Below, in pieces: positions 25,267 through 34,095 of a DNA stretch of 38,709 nt; the stretch's first letter is position 1; every line of letters starts with the position of its first letter. This DNA is from Chitinophagaceae bacterium (GTDB lineage Bacteria > Bacteroidota > Bacteroidia > Chitinophagales > Chitinophagaceae). The notes beneath the pieces are model-generated. The model was not told the DNA's origin, searched no databases, and saw only the letters and a program-made list of their open reading frames with translations. A program made the translations under genes and the position numbers. The stretch lies in assembly GCA_947380605.1 (NCBI GenBank), contig CANCRO010000017.1, forward strand, positions 1 to 38,709, in the 5' to 3' direction.

Positions 25267-25860
25267 ATGGCTGGAGGAATTAAAAAATTTGTTGTAGGGT
25301 GTTTCGAAGATGAAGCGGTATTGTTCCCTGCGGTGAAGAATGTTCGCCGTGCAGGTTACAAAATTCATGATGTATACACTCCCTTTCCTGTTCATGGCTT
25401 GGACCATGCAATGGGTTTAAGAGAGACTAGTCTACATACTGCAGGCTTTATTTATGGTATCACTGGAACGACTACTGCGCTAACCTGCATTAGCTGGATC
25501 TTTACAAAAGATTGGCCATTGAATATCGGTGGAAAACCACATTTTGCATTGCCAGCTTGGATACCCATTACTTTTGAGTTGACCGTATTATTTGCTGCAG
25601 TGGGTATGGTACTTACTTTTTGCTATTTGTGTCAATTATCACCTTTTGTAAAAAAACATCATTTTCATCCTAGGGCTACCGATGATTTATTTGTTATGGC
25701 TATTGAGTGTACTGAAAAAACAAATGAAGCGGAAGTGACTGCTTTTTTAGAAAAAGCAGGTGCTATTGAAATTAATACTCAACATGCAGAGACCGGTTGG
25801 TGGATTGGAAGATATGATAAGGTGCAAAAATTATACGCAGAAACTGAAAAGGGGTATTAA
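25267..25860 (+). CDS. actD: Alternative complex III subunit ActD (DUF3341)
   Basis: 197 residues. The DUF3341 signature is clear: FVVGCFEDEAVLFPAVKNVR, then GYKIHDVYTPFPVHGLDHAM, and two membrane helices (about 62-82 and 98-122), with a soluble ferredoxin-like end (ECTEKTNEAEVTAFLEKAGA). ActD is a structural membrane subunit without cofactors. The 116-base gap from actC is unusually long for this operon and contains GGAGG shortly before the ATG. A perfect 11-bp inverted repeat begins at its stop codon. Confidence 0.92.
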   Translation: MAGGIKKFVVGCFEDEAVLFPAVKNVRRAGYKIHDVYTPFPVHGLDHAMGLRETSLHTAGFIYGITGTTTALTCISWIFTKDWPLNIGGKPHFALPAWIPITFELTVLFAAVGMVLTFCYLCQLSPFVKKHHFHPRATDDLFVMAIECTEKTNEAEVTAFLEKAGAIEINTQHAETGWWIGRYDKVQKLYAETEKGY

Positions 25861-25891
25861 TAATTGAGTGCTCAAAAAGAACTCAATTATT
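25859..25891 (+). other. Perfect 11-bp hairpin between actD and actE
   Basis: AATAATTGAGT (25859-25869) is perfectly complementary to ACTCAATTATT (25881-25891), loop of 11 bases, followed by TT only. A second stem, AAAGTTTGAA with TTC and AAACTTT, follows at 25931-25961. These may be partial terminators, processing or stability elements inside the operon. The AAGGAGG at 25971-25977 before actE is a strong but distant Shine-Dalgarno. Confidence 0.5.
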
Positions 25892-25991
25892 TTGATTGAA
25901 AGCTTTGTCTACATCTTAGGTTAAAATATAAAAGTTTGAAAGATTCGCCTTCCAAAACTTTATTGATAAGAAGGAGGAAAAAATAGAAAGA

Positions 25992-26630
25992 ATGAAAAAA
26001 AATACAATCATAACCGTTTTATTATTTTCAGTTGCAGGGTTAGCTGTAATGACAGGTTGCGAAAATAAACGCAAGCCGGGTAAAATATATATGCCCGATA
26101 TGACCTACAGCCGTGCAATAGAAACTTATGCACCATTGGACTCTGTGTTTTTTACTACAGATGAAAAAAATCCTAAGGGTGAAATTTATTACAACAGAAA
26201 ACCGGTGGAGGGATCTATCGCTAGAGGAGAGTTATTCCCTTACACACTTCCAAATGATTCTTTAGGCTACGCGATGAGTGCTCAAGTGAAAAATCCTTTG
26301 CCTCCACTCGTTACAAAAGATAGTGTAGAAGCAGCAAGGTTATTTAATATTAACTGTGCTATTTGTCATGGTGCTGGTGCGCAAGGAAATGGCCCATTGA
26401 GTACTTCTGGAAAAATTGGAGCAATCGCTAATCTTACTTTACCATTATATGTTTCAATGACTGATGGAACGATGTTTCATTCTATTCATTATGGAAAAAA
26501 TAACATGGGCAGTTATGCGGGACAGTTGAGCAGATTACAACGTTGGCAAATTATTCAGTATGTAAGAACATTACAACCAAAGGCCGCTGCTGCTCCAAAA
26601 GCAGACAGCGCTGCAGTTGCAAAAAAATAA
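25992..26630 (+). CDS. actE: Alternative complex III monohaem cytochrome c lipoprotein ActE
   Basis: 212 residues. A lipoprotein signal peptide ends at VMTGC (C23), so the mature protein should be anchored at the periplasmic membrane face. One cytochrome c domain has CAICH (122-126) and a Met-ligand candidate in NNMGSYAGQLS (M172). The C-terminus is Ala/Lys rich. In ACIII-oxidase supercomplexes this subunit, or a mobile cytochrome, hands electrons to CuA of CoxB. CoxB here lacks a fused cytochrome domain, so ActE is a likely direct donor. actF starts 33 bases downstream. Confidence 0.92.
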   Translation: MKKNTIITVLLFSVAGLAVMTGCENKRKPGKIYMPDMTYSRAIETYAPLDSVFFTTDEKNPKGEIYYNRKPVEGSIARGELFPYTLPNDSLGYAMSAQVKNPLPPLVTKDSVEAARLFNINCAICHGAGAQGNGPLSTSGKIGAIANLTLPLYVSMTDGTMFHSIHYGKNNMGSYAGQLSRLQRWQIIQYVRTLQPKAAAAPKADSAAVAKK

Positions 26631-26663
26631 TAAAAAAAGCATTCACTATAAATACAAGTTTAG

Positions 26664-27917
26664 ATGTCTAAATCATTCGAGTTACCGGAAAATTATAAGA
26701 AGTGGACAAAGGGCCTCATAGGCGTCGGTTTAATTGCTTTGCTATATGGCTTTATAGCATTTCATCCTTTTGAGCATGCAGGTCATGGTGAGAATGTCAA
26801 CAGTACCCGTTTTTGGGCGGTGTTATTGCAGAACAGTGTTTTCTTCCTATTAATTACCAATGCAAGTATGTTTTTTATAGGCGTAACAACATTGGCAATG
26901 GGCGGATGGCAGGTTGCATTAAAAAGAGTTCCAGAAGCTATCTCCAGCGTAGTGCCTGTTTTAGGTATCATCACTTTAGTCATCTTACTATCGATAGTTT
27001 GGGGCGGAAGAACTGATATTTTCCATTGGATCGATCCTGAATTATACAACCCCGCTTCTCCGAAATTTGATAAAGTATTAAATGGAAAAAAAGGATTTTT
27101 AAATCCTGTATTCTTTACTGTTTGGAGTACCCTTACCATTTTTCTTTGGTGGTTCATCGGACAAAAAATGCGTTCTTTTAGTTTACAAAGTGATAAAGAA
27201 GGTTCAATGGATTATGAGACAGGTAAAAAATGGATCAATAAAAATATCTTGTGGGCTTCTTTATTCATCGTGTTCTTTGGATTGTCTGTAGGATCTACTA
27301 TTCCTTGGCTTTGGATTATGAGTATTGATGCTCATTGGTATAGCACGATGTTTAGTTGGTATACTTTTGCTAGTTCATTTGTAGCGGGTATGTCCTTAAT
27401 AGCCATTTATATTGTATACCTTAAAAATAAAGGTCAATTGGAATATGTTACCGATGAGCATTTACATGATATTGGTAAATTTATGTTTGCCTTTTCTGTA
27501 TTCTGGACTTACTTATGGTTTTCTCAATACATGCTAATATGGTATGCTAATATTCCTGAAGAAACAGGTTATTTCAAGATTCGTTTAAATGGACCTTTCA
27601 GTGGAATATTTTTCCTTAACCTAGTACTTAATTTTATCTGTCCTTTGTTAATATTCATGAAGAAAAGCACTAAGCGTAATTGGACATTGGTAACCTTGAT
27701 GGGCGTGCTGATTATTTTTGGTCACTGGATTGATTTTTGGCAAATGGTGATGCCAGGCACAGTAGCCAATCATGCGGCATTAATGCCTTTTGAATTTGGT
27801 ATCGCTGCTTTATTTATTGGCATCATTATGTGGAGAGTAGGAGCGTTCTTAAGCAGCCATCCATTGACTGCTAAAAACCACCCTTTCATAAAAGAAAGTA
27901 TTATACATCACACTTAA
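26664..27917 (+). CDS. actF: Alternative complex III NrfD-like membrane subunit ActF
   Basis: 417 residues, about ten membrane helices, the second NrfD/PsrC-like subunit of ACIII. Recognisable segments are GWQVALKRVPEAISSVVPVL, DIFHWIDPELYNPASP, WLWIMSIDAHWYSTMFSWY, FAFSVFWTYLWFSQYMLIWY and FGHWIDFWQMVMPG. It is paralogous to ActC and is thought to form a second helix bundle with a proton path but no quinol site. It is the last act gene; a terminator-like hairpin follows within 40 bases. No separate actG is seen, as is common in Bacteroidota. Confidence 0.92.
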   Translation: MSKSFELPENYKKWTKGLIGVGLIALLYGFIAFHPFEHAGHGENVNSTRFWAVLLQNSVFFLLITNASMFFIGVTTLAMGGWQVALKRVPEAISSVVPVLGIITLVILLSIVWGGRTDIFHWIDPELYNPASPKFDKVLNGKKGFLNPVFFTVWSTLTIFLWWFIGQKMRSFSLQSDKEGSMDYETGKKWINKNILWASLFIVFFGLSVGSTIPWLWIMSIDAHWYSTMFSWYTFASSFVAGMSLIAIYIVYLKNKGQLEYVTDEHLHDIGKFMFAFSVFWTYLWFSQYMLIWYANIPEETGYFKIRLNGPFSGIFFLNLVLNFICPLLIFMKKSTKRNWTLVTLMGVLIIFGHWIDFWQMVMPGTVANHAALMPFEFGIAALFIGIIMWRVGAFLSSHPLTAKNHPFIKESIIHHT

Positions 27918-27922
27918 TAAAT

Positions 27923-27954
27923 AAGCCGACTGTAATAAAAAACAGTTGACTTTT
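27923..27954 (+). terminator. Terminator-like hairpin after actF
   Basis: AAGCCGACTGT pairs with ACAGTTGACTT (one C-A mismatch, one G-U), loop AATAAAAA, then TTTT. It lies between actF and coxB and suggests at least partial termination of the act transcript. Confidence 0.6.
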
Positions 27955-28034
27955 AAAAATATAGAGCTGAATCATTTAATACAAATTAATAGAAAAGCTT
28001 TTAAACAAACTAACTGATTAACCATTACTGAAAA

Positions 28035-28042
28035 TAATTTTG
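28035..28042 (+). promoter_or_regulatory. -7 promoter box of coxB
   Basis: TAATTTTG matches TAnnTTTG and ends four bases before the ATG at 28047, the same geometry as the box before the M16 gene. With the upstream hairpin it marks coxB as the start of a second transcription unit. Confidence 0.5.
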
Positions 28043-28046
28043 CAAC

Positions 28047-29111
28047 ATGACAAAGATTTTGTTGATAGCGATCGTAATAATGATTTTCATAGTCATCTTT
28101 CAAATTTCGAAAGCAAGTGAGTATGTAAGTATTTTAAAAGGCGAGGAAAAAGCACGCAAGCAAAATAATAGAATCAATGCGTTTCTATTAGTAGTTTTTC
28201 TTGTACTAGGACTTATTGGTTGCTGGTGGTGTAATAATTTATACTACGGTAAAACTTTATTTGTTCAAGGAGCTGCTTCAGAAATGGGTGAAAAAATTGA
28301 CTTGATGCTTTACATTACCATCGCGGTTACTGGCGTGGTATTTTTCGTAACTCAAGTTCTTTTATTTTGGTTTTCATTTAAGTACCAAGAAAAAGATGAT
28401 CGTAAAGCGTATTACTTTCCTCACAATACTAAATTGGAATTATTGTGGACTACGGTTCCTGCAATTTTCTTAACTGTGTTAGTGGTGTTTGGTTTAAAAT
28501 ATTGGTTTAAAATGACTGGGGAGGCGCCTCAAAATTCAATAGTAATTGAAGTGACTGGCCATCAATTTGGATGGGAATTCCGTTACCCAGGTCCTGATAA
28601 AATATTAGGCAAAAAAGATTATAGACTAACTAAAGGGGCTAATTCATTAGGAGTAGATTTTAATGATCCAGCTAGTTTGGATGATATGCATGTGCCGGCA
28701 ACCGTTCATATTCCAGTTGGAAGACCTGTAAAGTTTGTGATCAATGCACAAGATGTTATACATGACGTTGGTTTATCTCATTTCAGAATGAAGATGGATG
28801 CAGTGCCAGGCATACCAACTACTTTATGGTTTACCCCTTTGTATACTACTGAAGAAATGAAAGCTCGTACGGGTAATCCAAATTTCGTTTATGAAATTAG
28901 TTGCGACCAGATGTGTGGAAAAGGACACTTCTCTATGCGTGGAGTAATTGTAGTAGATACACAAGAGGAATACTTGAAATATTTGGCAACATTGGAACCA
29001 GAATATTGGACCATTTTTCCAGATAAAAAACCAGGTGCTCCAAAACCAGCAATTACCGATACTACAAAAAGTAAAGCTTCACTTGCGGCTATAATGCCTG
29101 CAGGTAATTAA
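28047..29111 (+). CDS. coxB: Cytochrome c oxidase subunit II
   Basis: 354 residues. The N-terminal part has four hydrophobic segments (about 1-20, 45-65, 88-112, 132-150), two more than the minimal subunit II hairpin. The periplasmic cupredoxin domain carries the CuA ligands in DVGLSHFRMKMDAVPG (His) and in CDQMCGKGHFSM (two Cys, His and Met, about 286-297). There is no C-terminal cytochrome c domain, so this is not a caa3-type fusion and needs an external donor such as ActE. The C-terminal tail is Pro/Lys rich. It is followed 26 bases later by coxA. Confidence 0.94.
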   Translation: MTKILLIAIVIMIFIVIFQISKASEYVSILKGEEKARKQNNRINAFLLVVFLVLGLIGCWWCNNLYYGKTLFVQGAASEMGEKIDLMLYITIAVTGVVFFVTQVLLFWFSFKYQEKDDRKAYYFPHNTKLELLWTTVPAIFLTVLVVFGLKYWFKMTGEAPQNSIVIEVTGHQFGWEFRYPGPDKILGKKDYRLTKGANSLGVDFNDPASLDDMHVPATVHIPVGRPVKFVINAQDVIHDVGLSHFRMKMDAVPGIPTTLWFTPLYTTEEMKARTGNPNFVYEISCDQMCGKGHFSMRGVIVVDTQEEYLKYLATLEPEYWTIFPDKKPGAPKPAITDTTKSKASLAAIMPAGN

Positions 29112-29137
29112 ATTTTTATAGAAAATAAGATAGTACA

Positions 29138-30940
29138 ATGAGTAACACAGCAACAGTACACGAAGCAGAAGTTCATGGAGTTCATGATGCACATCACGAA
29201 CATCATCATCATGAAACCTTTATTAGCAAGTATGTATTTAGTCAGGATCATAAAATGATCGCTCGACAATTCTTGATAACAGGAATGATCTGGGCAATTA
29301 TTGGTGGTTTGTTTTCTGTATTATTTCGTCTTCAATTGGGTTATCCTAATACTACCTTTCCTTGGTTGGAAGATTTGTTAGGCCATTGGGCGAAGGGTGG
29401 AAAATTACAACCTGAGTTTTACTATGCATTGGTTACTATGCATGGAACTATTTTGGTGTTCTTTGTATTAACTGCTGGATTAAGTGGAACCTTTGCTAAC
29501 TTCCTAATTCCTTTGCAAATTGGTGCAAGAGATATGGCTTCACCTATGTTGAATATGTTGAGTTACTGGTTTTTCTTTTTGGCTTCTATCATTATGTTCT
29601 CTTCATTATTTGTTCAAACTGGACCAGCGAGTGGTGGTTGGACAATCTATCCACCATTGAGTGCTTTGGGAGATGCTTCTAGCGGATCAAAAATTGGTAT
29701 GGATCTTTGGTTAGCTAGTATGGCAATGTTTGTGGTTAGTTCATTATTGGGAGGTTTAAATTATATTACTACTATCTTAAACATGCGAACCAAGGGTATG
29801 AGTATGACTCGTATGCCGCTAACTATTTGGGCTTTATTTTTTACAGCAGTGTTAGGCGTTCTTTCTTTCCCTGTTTTATTGTCTGGAGCTATTCTACTTT
29901 TATTTGATAGAAATTTAGGAACTAGTTTCTTCTTAAGTGATATCGTAGTTAATGGAAAAATATTACCGAACGAAGGAGGAAGTGCTATTCTTTTCCAACA
30001 TCTATTTTGGTTCCTTGGCCATCCAGAAGTATACATTATTTTGTTGCCAGCAATGGGTATGTCATCAGAAATCATTTCTGTAAATAGTCGCAAACCGATA
30101 TTTGGTTATATGGCAATGGTGGGATCTTTATTCGCTATTGCAATCCTAGCCTTTTTAGTTTGGGCGCATCATATGTTTGTAACTGGACTCAATCCTTTCT
30201 TAGGAGCGTTCTTTGTATTACTTACTTTATTGATTGCCGTACCTTCTGCTATTAAGGTGTTTAACTGGCTTACTACTTTGTGGCGAGCTAATATTCGCTT
30301 TACACCTGCTATGTTATTTGCTATCGGATTTGTAAGTCTTTTTATTAGTGGTGGATTAACAGGTATTTTCCTAGGAAATTCAGCCTTGGATATTCACTTG
30401 CATGATACGTATTTTGTAGTGGCGCATTTCCATATCGTAATGGGTGTTGCTTCCTTCATGGGTATGTTTGCCGGTGTATACCATTGGTTCCCTAAAATGT
30501 ATGGTCGCTTTTTAAATAATACATTGGGCTATATCCATTTCTGGGTTACCATTATTGGTGCCTACTTAATTTTCTGGCCAATGCATTATGAAGGTTTAGC
30601 AGGTATGCCTCGCCGTTATTATGATTTCTCTGCTTGGGAATCTTTTAAAATGTTTGGTGGCCTCAATGAGTTTATCAGCTTCGTATCAATGATCGTATTT
30701 GCTGCACAGCTATTATTTGTGTTTAACTTCTTTTATAGCATTTTCAAAGGAAGAAAAGTTAAAGATACTAACCCTTGGGGTGCTAATACATTGGAGTGGA
30801 CTACTCCTATTCGTCCTGGTCATGGTAACTGGGTGGGTGAAATACCTGAAGTACATCGCGGAGCGTACGATTATGGAAAAGATGGAAGAGAGTTTATCCC
30901 TCAGACAGAACCAGTAGGTGAAAACGAAAGTCACCACTAG
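29138..30940 (+). CDS. coxA: Cytochrome c oxidase subunit I
   Basis: 600 residues, about 12 membrane helices, haem-copper oxidase type A1. Key sites: TMHGTILVFFV (haem a His), FLGHPEVYIILLPAMG (CuB His; Glu of the D-channel; the Tyr cross-linked to His), WAHHMFVTG (CuB His pair), HDTYFVVAHFHIVMG (haem ligands). The N-terminus before the first helix is unusually His-rich: nine His between residues 8 and 24. It reduces O2 to water while pumping protons. It belongs to the cox unit with ctaB, two subunit III genes and the subunit IV-like gene. Confidence 0.95.
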   Translation: MSNTATVHEAEVHGVHDAHHEHHHHETFISKYVFSQDHKMIARQFLITGMIWAIIGGLFSVLFRLQLGYPNTTFPWLEDLLGHWAKGGKLQPEFYYALVTMHGTILVFFVLTAGLSGTFANFLIPLQIGARDMASPMLNMLSYWFFFLASIIMFSSLFVQTGPASGGWTIYPPLSALGDASSGSKIGMDLWLASMAMFVVSSLLGGLNYITTILNMRTKGMSMTRMPLTIWALFFTAVLGVLSFPVLLSGAILLLFDRNLGTSFFLSDIVVNGKILPNEGGSAILFQHLFWFLGHPEVYIILLPAMGMSSEIISVNSRKPIFGYMAMVGSLFAIAILAFLVWAHHMFVTGLNPFLGAFFVLLTLLIAVPSAIKVFNWLTTLWRANIRFTPAMLFAIGFVSLFISGGLTGIFLGNSALDIHLHDTYFVVAHFHIVMGVASFMGMFAGVYHWFPKMYGRFLNNTLGYIHFWVTIIGAYLIFWPMHYEGLAGMPRRYYDFSAWESFKMFGGLNEFISFVSMIVFAAQLLFVFNFFYSIFKGRKVKDTNPWGANTLEWTTPIRPGHGNWVGEIPEVHRGAYDYGKDGREFIPQTEPVGENESHH

Positions 30941-31011
30941 TATTCTAAAGAGTGGATCGAATAGGGAGTGAAGGATTTTGTAGCGTATTATAAAAAAGAT
31001 TTTTGATAAGG

Positions 31012-31929
31012 ATGTCGAATGATAAAACTACCATAACCAATTCTGCTTCAGTAGCATTGGTATCAGTTGTGAAAGATTATTTTCAACTAATCAAATTCAC
31101 GTTGAGTTTTTTGGTAGTATTCAGTACAGTGATTAGTTATTTGCTCGCTACTGATTATCGAAATGTATCGCATGTGTTGTTATTGTTTTTAGCAGGAATG
31201 CTTATCACAGGCTCTGCTAATACGATCAATCAGATTGCTGAAAAGGATACCGACGCTTTGATGAAAAGAACAGCGGGTAGACCAGTGGCAAGTGGAAGAA
31301 TGAGTGCGACGCATGCAACGGTTTTTGCAATCATTACAGGAGTAGCAGGATTGCTAATCATGCTACTGATATTTAATTGGCAAAGTTCTTTGATTGGTTT
31401 ATTGAGTTTATTTATTTACGGCTTTATTTATACGCCGTTAAAAAAAGTAAATTCAGTAGCAGTTTTAGTGGGTGGATTACCAGGCGCTTTACCCTGCTTG
31501 ATTGGCTGGGCAGCAGCTTACTACAATAGTCCAATAGAATGGACAGGTGGTTGGATAATCTTTGCCATCCAATTCATTTGGCAGTTCCCTCATTTTTGGG
31601 CAATTGCTTGGGTGGCACACAAAGATTATAGCGCCGCAGGTTTTAAATTATTACCGAGTGATAAAGGACCCACTAAATTCACCGCAGTTCAAACCATTAT
31701 GTATAGCACTTTGATGTTACCCATTGGTGTACTGCCTTATTATTATAATATTAGTGGCATCACTAGTTTATGGATATTGATGGTTTGTAATATTGCTATG
31801 ATCGCTTTAAGTGTTCGCTTGTATATCAAGATGGATGTGGCGAGTGCAAGAAGGGTAATGTTTAGTTCTTATTTTTATTTAGCAGTTGTTTTTATCGCAT
31901 TATTAGCTGATAAAGTGATCAAAGTGTAA
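31012..31929 (+). CDS. ctaB: Protohaem IX farnesyltransferase (haem O synthase)
   Basis: 305 residues from the ATG at 31012 (a TTG nine bases earlier is in frame but less likely). UbiA-type prenyltransferase with about eight to nine helices; the prenyl-diphosphate motif is NTINQIAEKDTDALMKRT followed by AGRPVASGRM. Later segments YTPLKKVNSVAVLVGGLPGA and FIWQFPHFWAIAWVAHKDY are typical of CyoE/CtaB. It makes haem O from haem B; the haem A synthase CtaA is not in this window and must be elsewhere. It lies inside the cox unit, the usual place. Confidence 0.94.
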   Translation: MSNDKTTITNSASVALVSVVKDYFQLIKFTLSFLVVFSTVISYLLATDYRNVSHVLLLFLAGMLITGSANTINQIAEKDTDALMKRTAGRPVASGRMSATHATVFAIITGVAGLLIMLLIFNWQSSLIGLLSLFIYGFIYTPLKKVNSVAVLVGGLPGALPCLIGWAAAYYNSPIEWTGGWIIFAIQFIWQFPHFWAIAWVAHKDYSAAGFKLLPSDKGPTKFTAVQTIMYSTLMLPIGVLPYYYNISGITSLWILMVCNIAMIALSVRLYIKMDVASARRVMFSSYFYLAVVFIALLADKVIKV

Positions 31930-31988
31930 CAACTGTTTTGATGACTAGTTTTAAAATTTAAAACAATTCCTTAATCGGAATCAATTAT

Positions 31989-32555
31989 ATGAGTACAGTG
32001 GCAATCGAGCAAAGAAAAAAAATACATCCTACTATGTTTACCCTTTGGGTGGGGATAGCAAGTATTGTAATGATGTTTGCTGGTTTAACAAGTGCTTATA
32101 TAGTGAAACGTAATCAGGCCAATTGGATAAGTTTTGATTTGCCGCTTGTTTTTTGGTATTCAACGGCAGTCATTATTATCAGTAGTATCACTTTGCAAAT
32201 GTCGCACAAGGCTTTTAAGCAAAGAGAAATGGCAAAGTATAGAAGCTTGGTGATTGTTTCGTTGAGCTTAGGTTTATTGTTTATAGTGATGCAGGGAATT
32301 GGATTCAATCAGTTATGGATAAAAGGAATTACCCTAACTAAAAATGTTTCTTTTTCTTTTTTGTACGTGATTGTCGGTTTGCATTCACTGCATGTGTTGG
32401 GAGGGGTAATTGCATTGTTGGTTTTATTTGCTAATGCATTTAGTGCCAAAGTGAGAAATTATAATATTGTGCCTTTAGAAGTAATTAGTACTTACTGGCA
32501 TTTTGTAGATCTTTTGTGGATCTATTTATTGGTCTTTTTATTGATGATTCGATAA
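31989..32555 (+). CDS. Cytochrome c oxidase subunit III, first copy
   Basis: 188 residues with five membrane helices, heme-copper oxidase subunit III family. Segments SAYIVKRNQANWISFDLPLV, VIVGLHSLHVLGGVIALLVL and YWHFVDLLWIYLLVFLL are diagnostic. It has no phospholipid-binding N-terminal helices as in seven-helix COX3, matching the short bacterial form. Bacteroidota commonly carry two adjacent subunit III genes; this is the shorter one. It lies 59 bases after ctaB, with a small ATTCC/GGAAT inverted repeat in the gap. Confidence 0.9.
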   Translation: MSTVAIEQRKKIHPTMFTLWVGIASIVMMFAGLTSAYIVKRNQANWISFDLPLVFWYSTAVIIISSITLQMSHKAFKQREMAKYRSLVIVSLSLGLLFIVMQGIGFNQLWIKGITLTKNVSFSFLYVIVGLHSLHVLGGVIALLVLFANAFSAKVRNYNIVPLEVISTYWHFVDLLWIYLLVFLLMIR

Positions 32556-32577
32556 TAGGAATAAAGCAATATAAAAG

Positions 32578-32610
32578 AATTTAGAACTTTTAAATTGTCT
32601 AAATTTTTTT
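32578..32610 (+). terminator. Weak terminator-like hairpin between the two subunit III genes
   Basis: AATTTAGA pairs with TCTAAATT, with a T-run following to 32610. The stem has only one G-C pair, so any termination would be weak; it lies inside the cox unit. Confidence 0.35.
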
Positions 32611-32659
32611 AACGAACTAATTTTTGAATAAACATTTTTTATAAAATAAAGTTTTATTA

Positions 32660-33535
32660 ATGTCTACAGCAGCAGTACAGCAAGGAACAAAATGGTGGAC
32701 TGGGGGTAAAAGCCCATTCAACGCCAGTTATGGAAAAGTGATGATGTGGTATTTCCTAATGAGTGACGCCTTTACTTTTGGCGCCTTTCTTATCAGCTAT
32801 GGTACCATTCGTTTCAGTGTAAATGATTGGGCCGATCCTAACCATGTGTTCAACTCTTTTCCTTTTGCAGGACACGCTAATCTTCCGTTAGCATTTGTAA
32901 GTTTAATGACTTTCATTTTGATCGCCAGTTCAGTTACGATGGTATTGGCTGTTCATGAAGGACATAACATGAATCGCAAGGGGGTTGAAAAATACATGAT
33001 ACTTACGATCATTGGAGGTATCGCCTTCTTAAGCTGTCAGGCTTGGGAGTGGACGCATTTATTGACTGGCGAACATGTAGCATTGCTTAATGATGGCACT
33101 TTATCTATTTTACCTACTACGGTTAAAGCTAATCCTTGGGGACCTGCATTATCTCATGAAGCAGTGGCCGCGGCTTTACAAAATACGCCTCAAACACAAT
33201 TGGCAGCTATTGCCGCTTCTCTCCACCATGGAACTGAAGTTCATAATGTAGCAGCTATGTCAAATGCGGAATTGATTAAATTCATTGAATCAGCTGATTT
33301 GCATGCTAGTCAAACTGGACCAATTGCATTTGGGGGATATTTCTTTGGCATTACTGGTTTCCATGGCTTCCATGTATTTTCTGGTGTGATCATTAATATA
33401 GTGATGTACATTAAAACAAAACTTGGTCACTTTGATCAACGCGGTCATTATGAAATGATTGAAAAAGCTGGACTATATTGGCATTTTGTGGATCTAGTTT
33501 GGGTATTTGTATTCCTTTGTTTTTATCTAATATAA
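32660..33535 (+). CDS. Cytochrome c oxidase subunit III, second copy, with enlarged loop
   Basis: 291 residues. The subunit III core is evident: MMWYFLMSDAFTFGAFLISY, FILIASSVTMVLAVHEGHN, SCQAWEWTHLL, then FGGYFFGITGFHGFHVFSG and YWHFVDLVWVFVFLCFYLI. Between the third and fourth helices (about 137-219) lies an Ala/His-rich loop of about 80 residues (SHEAVAAALQNTPQTQLAA, then SNAELIKFIESADLH) that is much longer than in most subunit III proteins. Its role is unknown; it would face the periplasm or form supercomplex contacts. Adjacent to the first subunit III copy and followed by the subunit IV-like gene. Confidence 0.9.
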   Translation: MSTAAVQQGTKWWTGGKSPFNASYGKVMMWYFLMSDAFTFGAFLISYGTIRFSVNDWADPNHVFNSFPFAGHANLPLAFVSLMTFILIASSVTMVLAVHEGHNMNRKGVEKYMILTIIGGIAFLSCQAWEWTHLLTGEHVALLNDGTLSILPTTVKANPWGPALSHEAVAAALQNTPQTQLAAIAASLHHGTEVHNVAAMSNAELIKFIESADLHASQTGPIAFGGYFFGITGFHGFHVFSGVIINIVMYIKTKLGHFDQRGHYEMIEKAGLYWHFVDLVWVFVFLCFYLI

Positions 33536-33579
33536 TAAGTAACATTCAACGAATTATTTGATTAACCAATAAACGAATT

Positions 33580-34011
33580 ATGTCAGCACACGCTTCATCT
33601 CCGGAAATTACTTTTCAACCTGATCACTCCGGTGGCACTAAAAAAATATGGAAAACATTTTGGCTTCTTTCTGCCTTAACAATTGTTGAACTTATATTGG
33701 GTTTGTTGATTTATAATATTCATAAAGGTGAAAATCCCAATCATACCTTAGTACTTGCTTTTAAAGGGATGGTGTGTATTTTGACCCTAGCAAAAGCTTA
33801 TTATATTGTTTCAATTTTTATGCATTTAGGGGATGAGGTTAGAAATTTAATTATGACGATCATCGTACCGCTTAGTTTATTCATCTGGTTTATCGCTGCC
33901 TTCCTTTGGGATGGAGATAGCTGGAAAAATTTACGTAATCGTTACAACCGCACAGAGGTTAAGATTGAAAATGTAGCCCCTGCTGCAAAGGAACATGGAG
34001 CTAAAGATTAA
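33580..34011 (+). CDS. Cytochrome c oxidase subunit IV-like protein
   Basis: 143 residues with three membrane helices (about 25-43, 55-78, 88-106), of the prokaryotic COX4/CyoD-like family: KTFWLLSALTIVELILGLLI, then AKAYYIVSIFMHLGDEVRNL, which is characteristic. It is a small structural subunit of the oxidase. It is the last gene of the cox unit, ending at a strong terminator 22 bases later. Confidence 0.88.
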   Translation: MSAHASSPEITFQPDHSGGTKKIWKTFWLLSALTIVELILGLLIYNIHKGENPNHTLVLAFKGMVCILTLAKAYYIVSIFMHLGDEVRNLIMTIIVPLSLFIWFIAAFLWDGDSWKNLRNRYNRTEVKIENVAPAAKEHGAKD

Positions 34012-34032
34012 ATTTTTGAATTAAATATTTTT

Positions 34033-34069
34033 AAAACCATCGTCCAGTGTATAGGAACGATGGTTTTTT
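34033..34069 (+). terminator. Strong terminator of the cox unit
   Basis: AAAACCATCGT (34033-34043) pairs perfectly with ACGATGGTTTT (34057-34067), with an inner CC/GG pair, followed by a T run. This separates cox from the SCO gene. Confidence 0.9.
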
Positions 34070-34095
34070 GTTAGTTCAACTCAAGTAAAATAATT

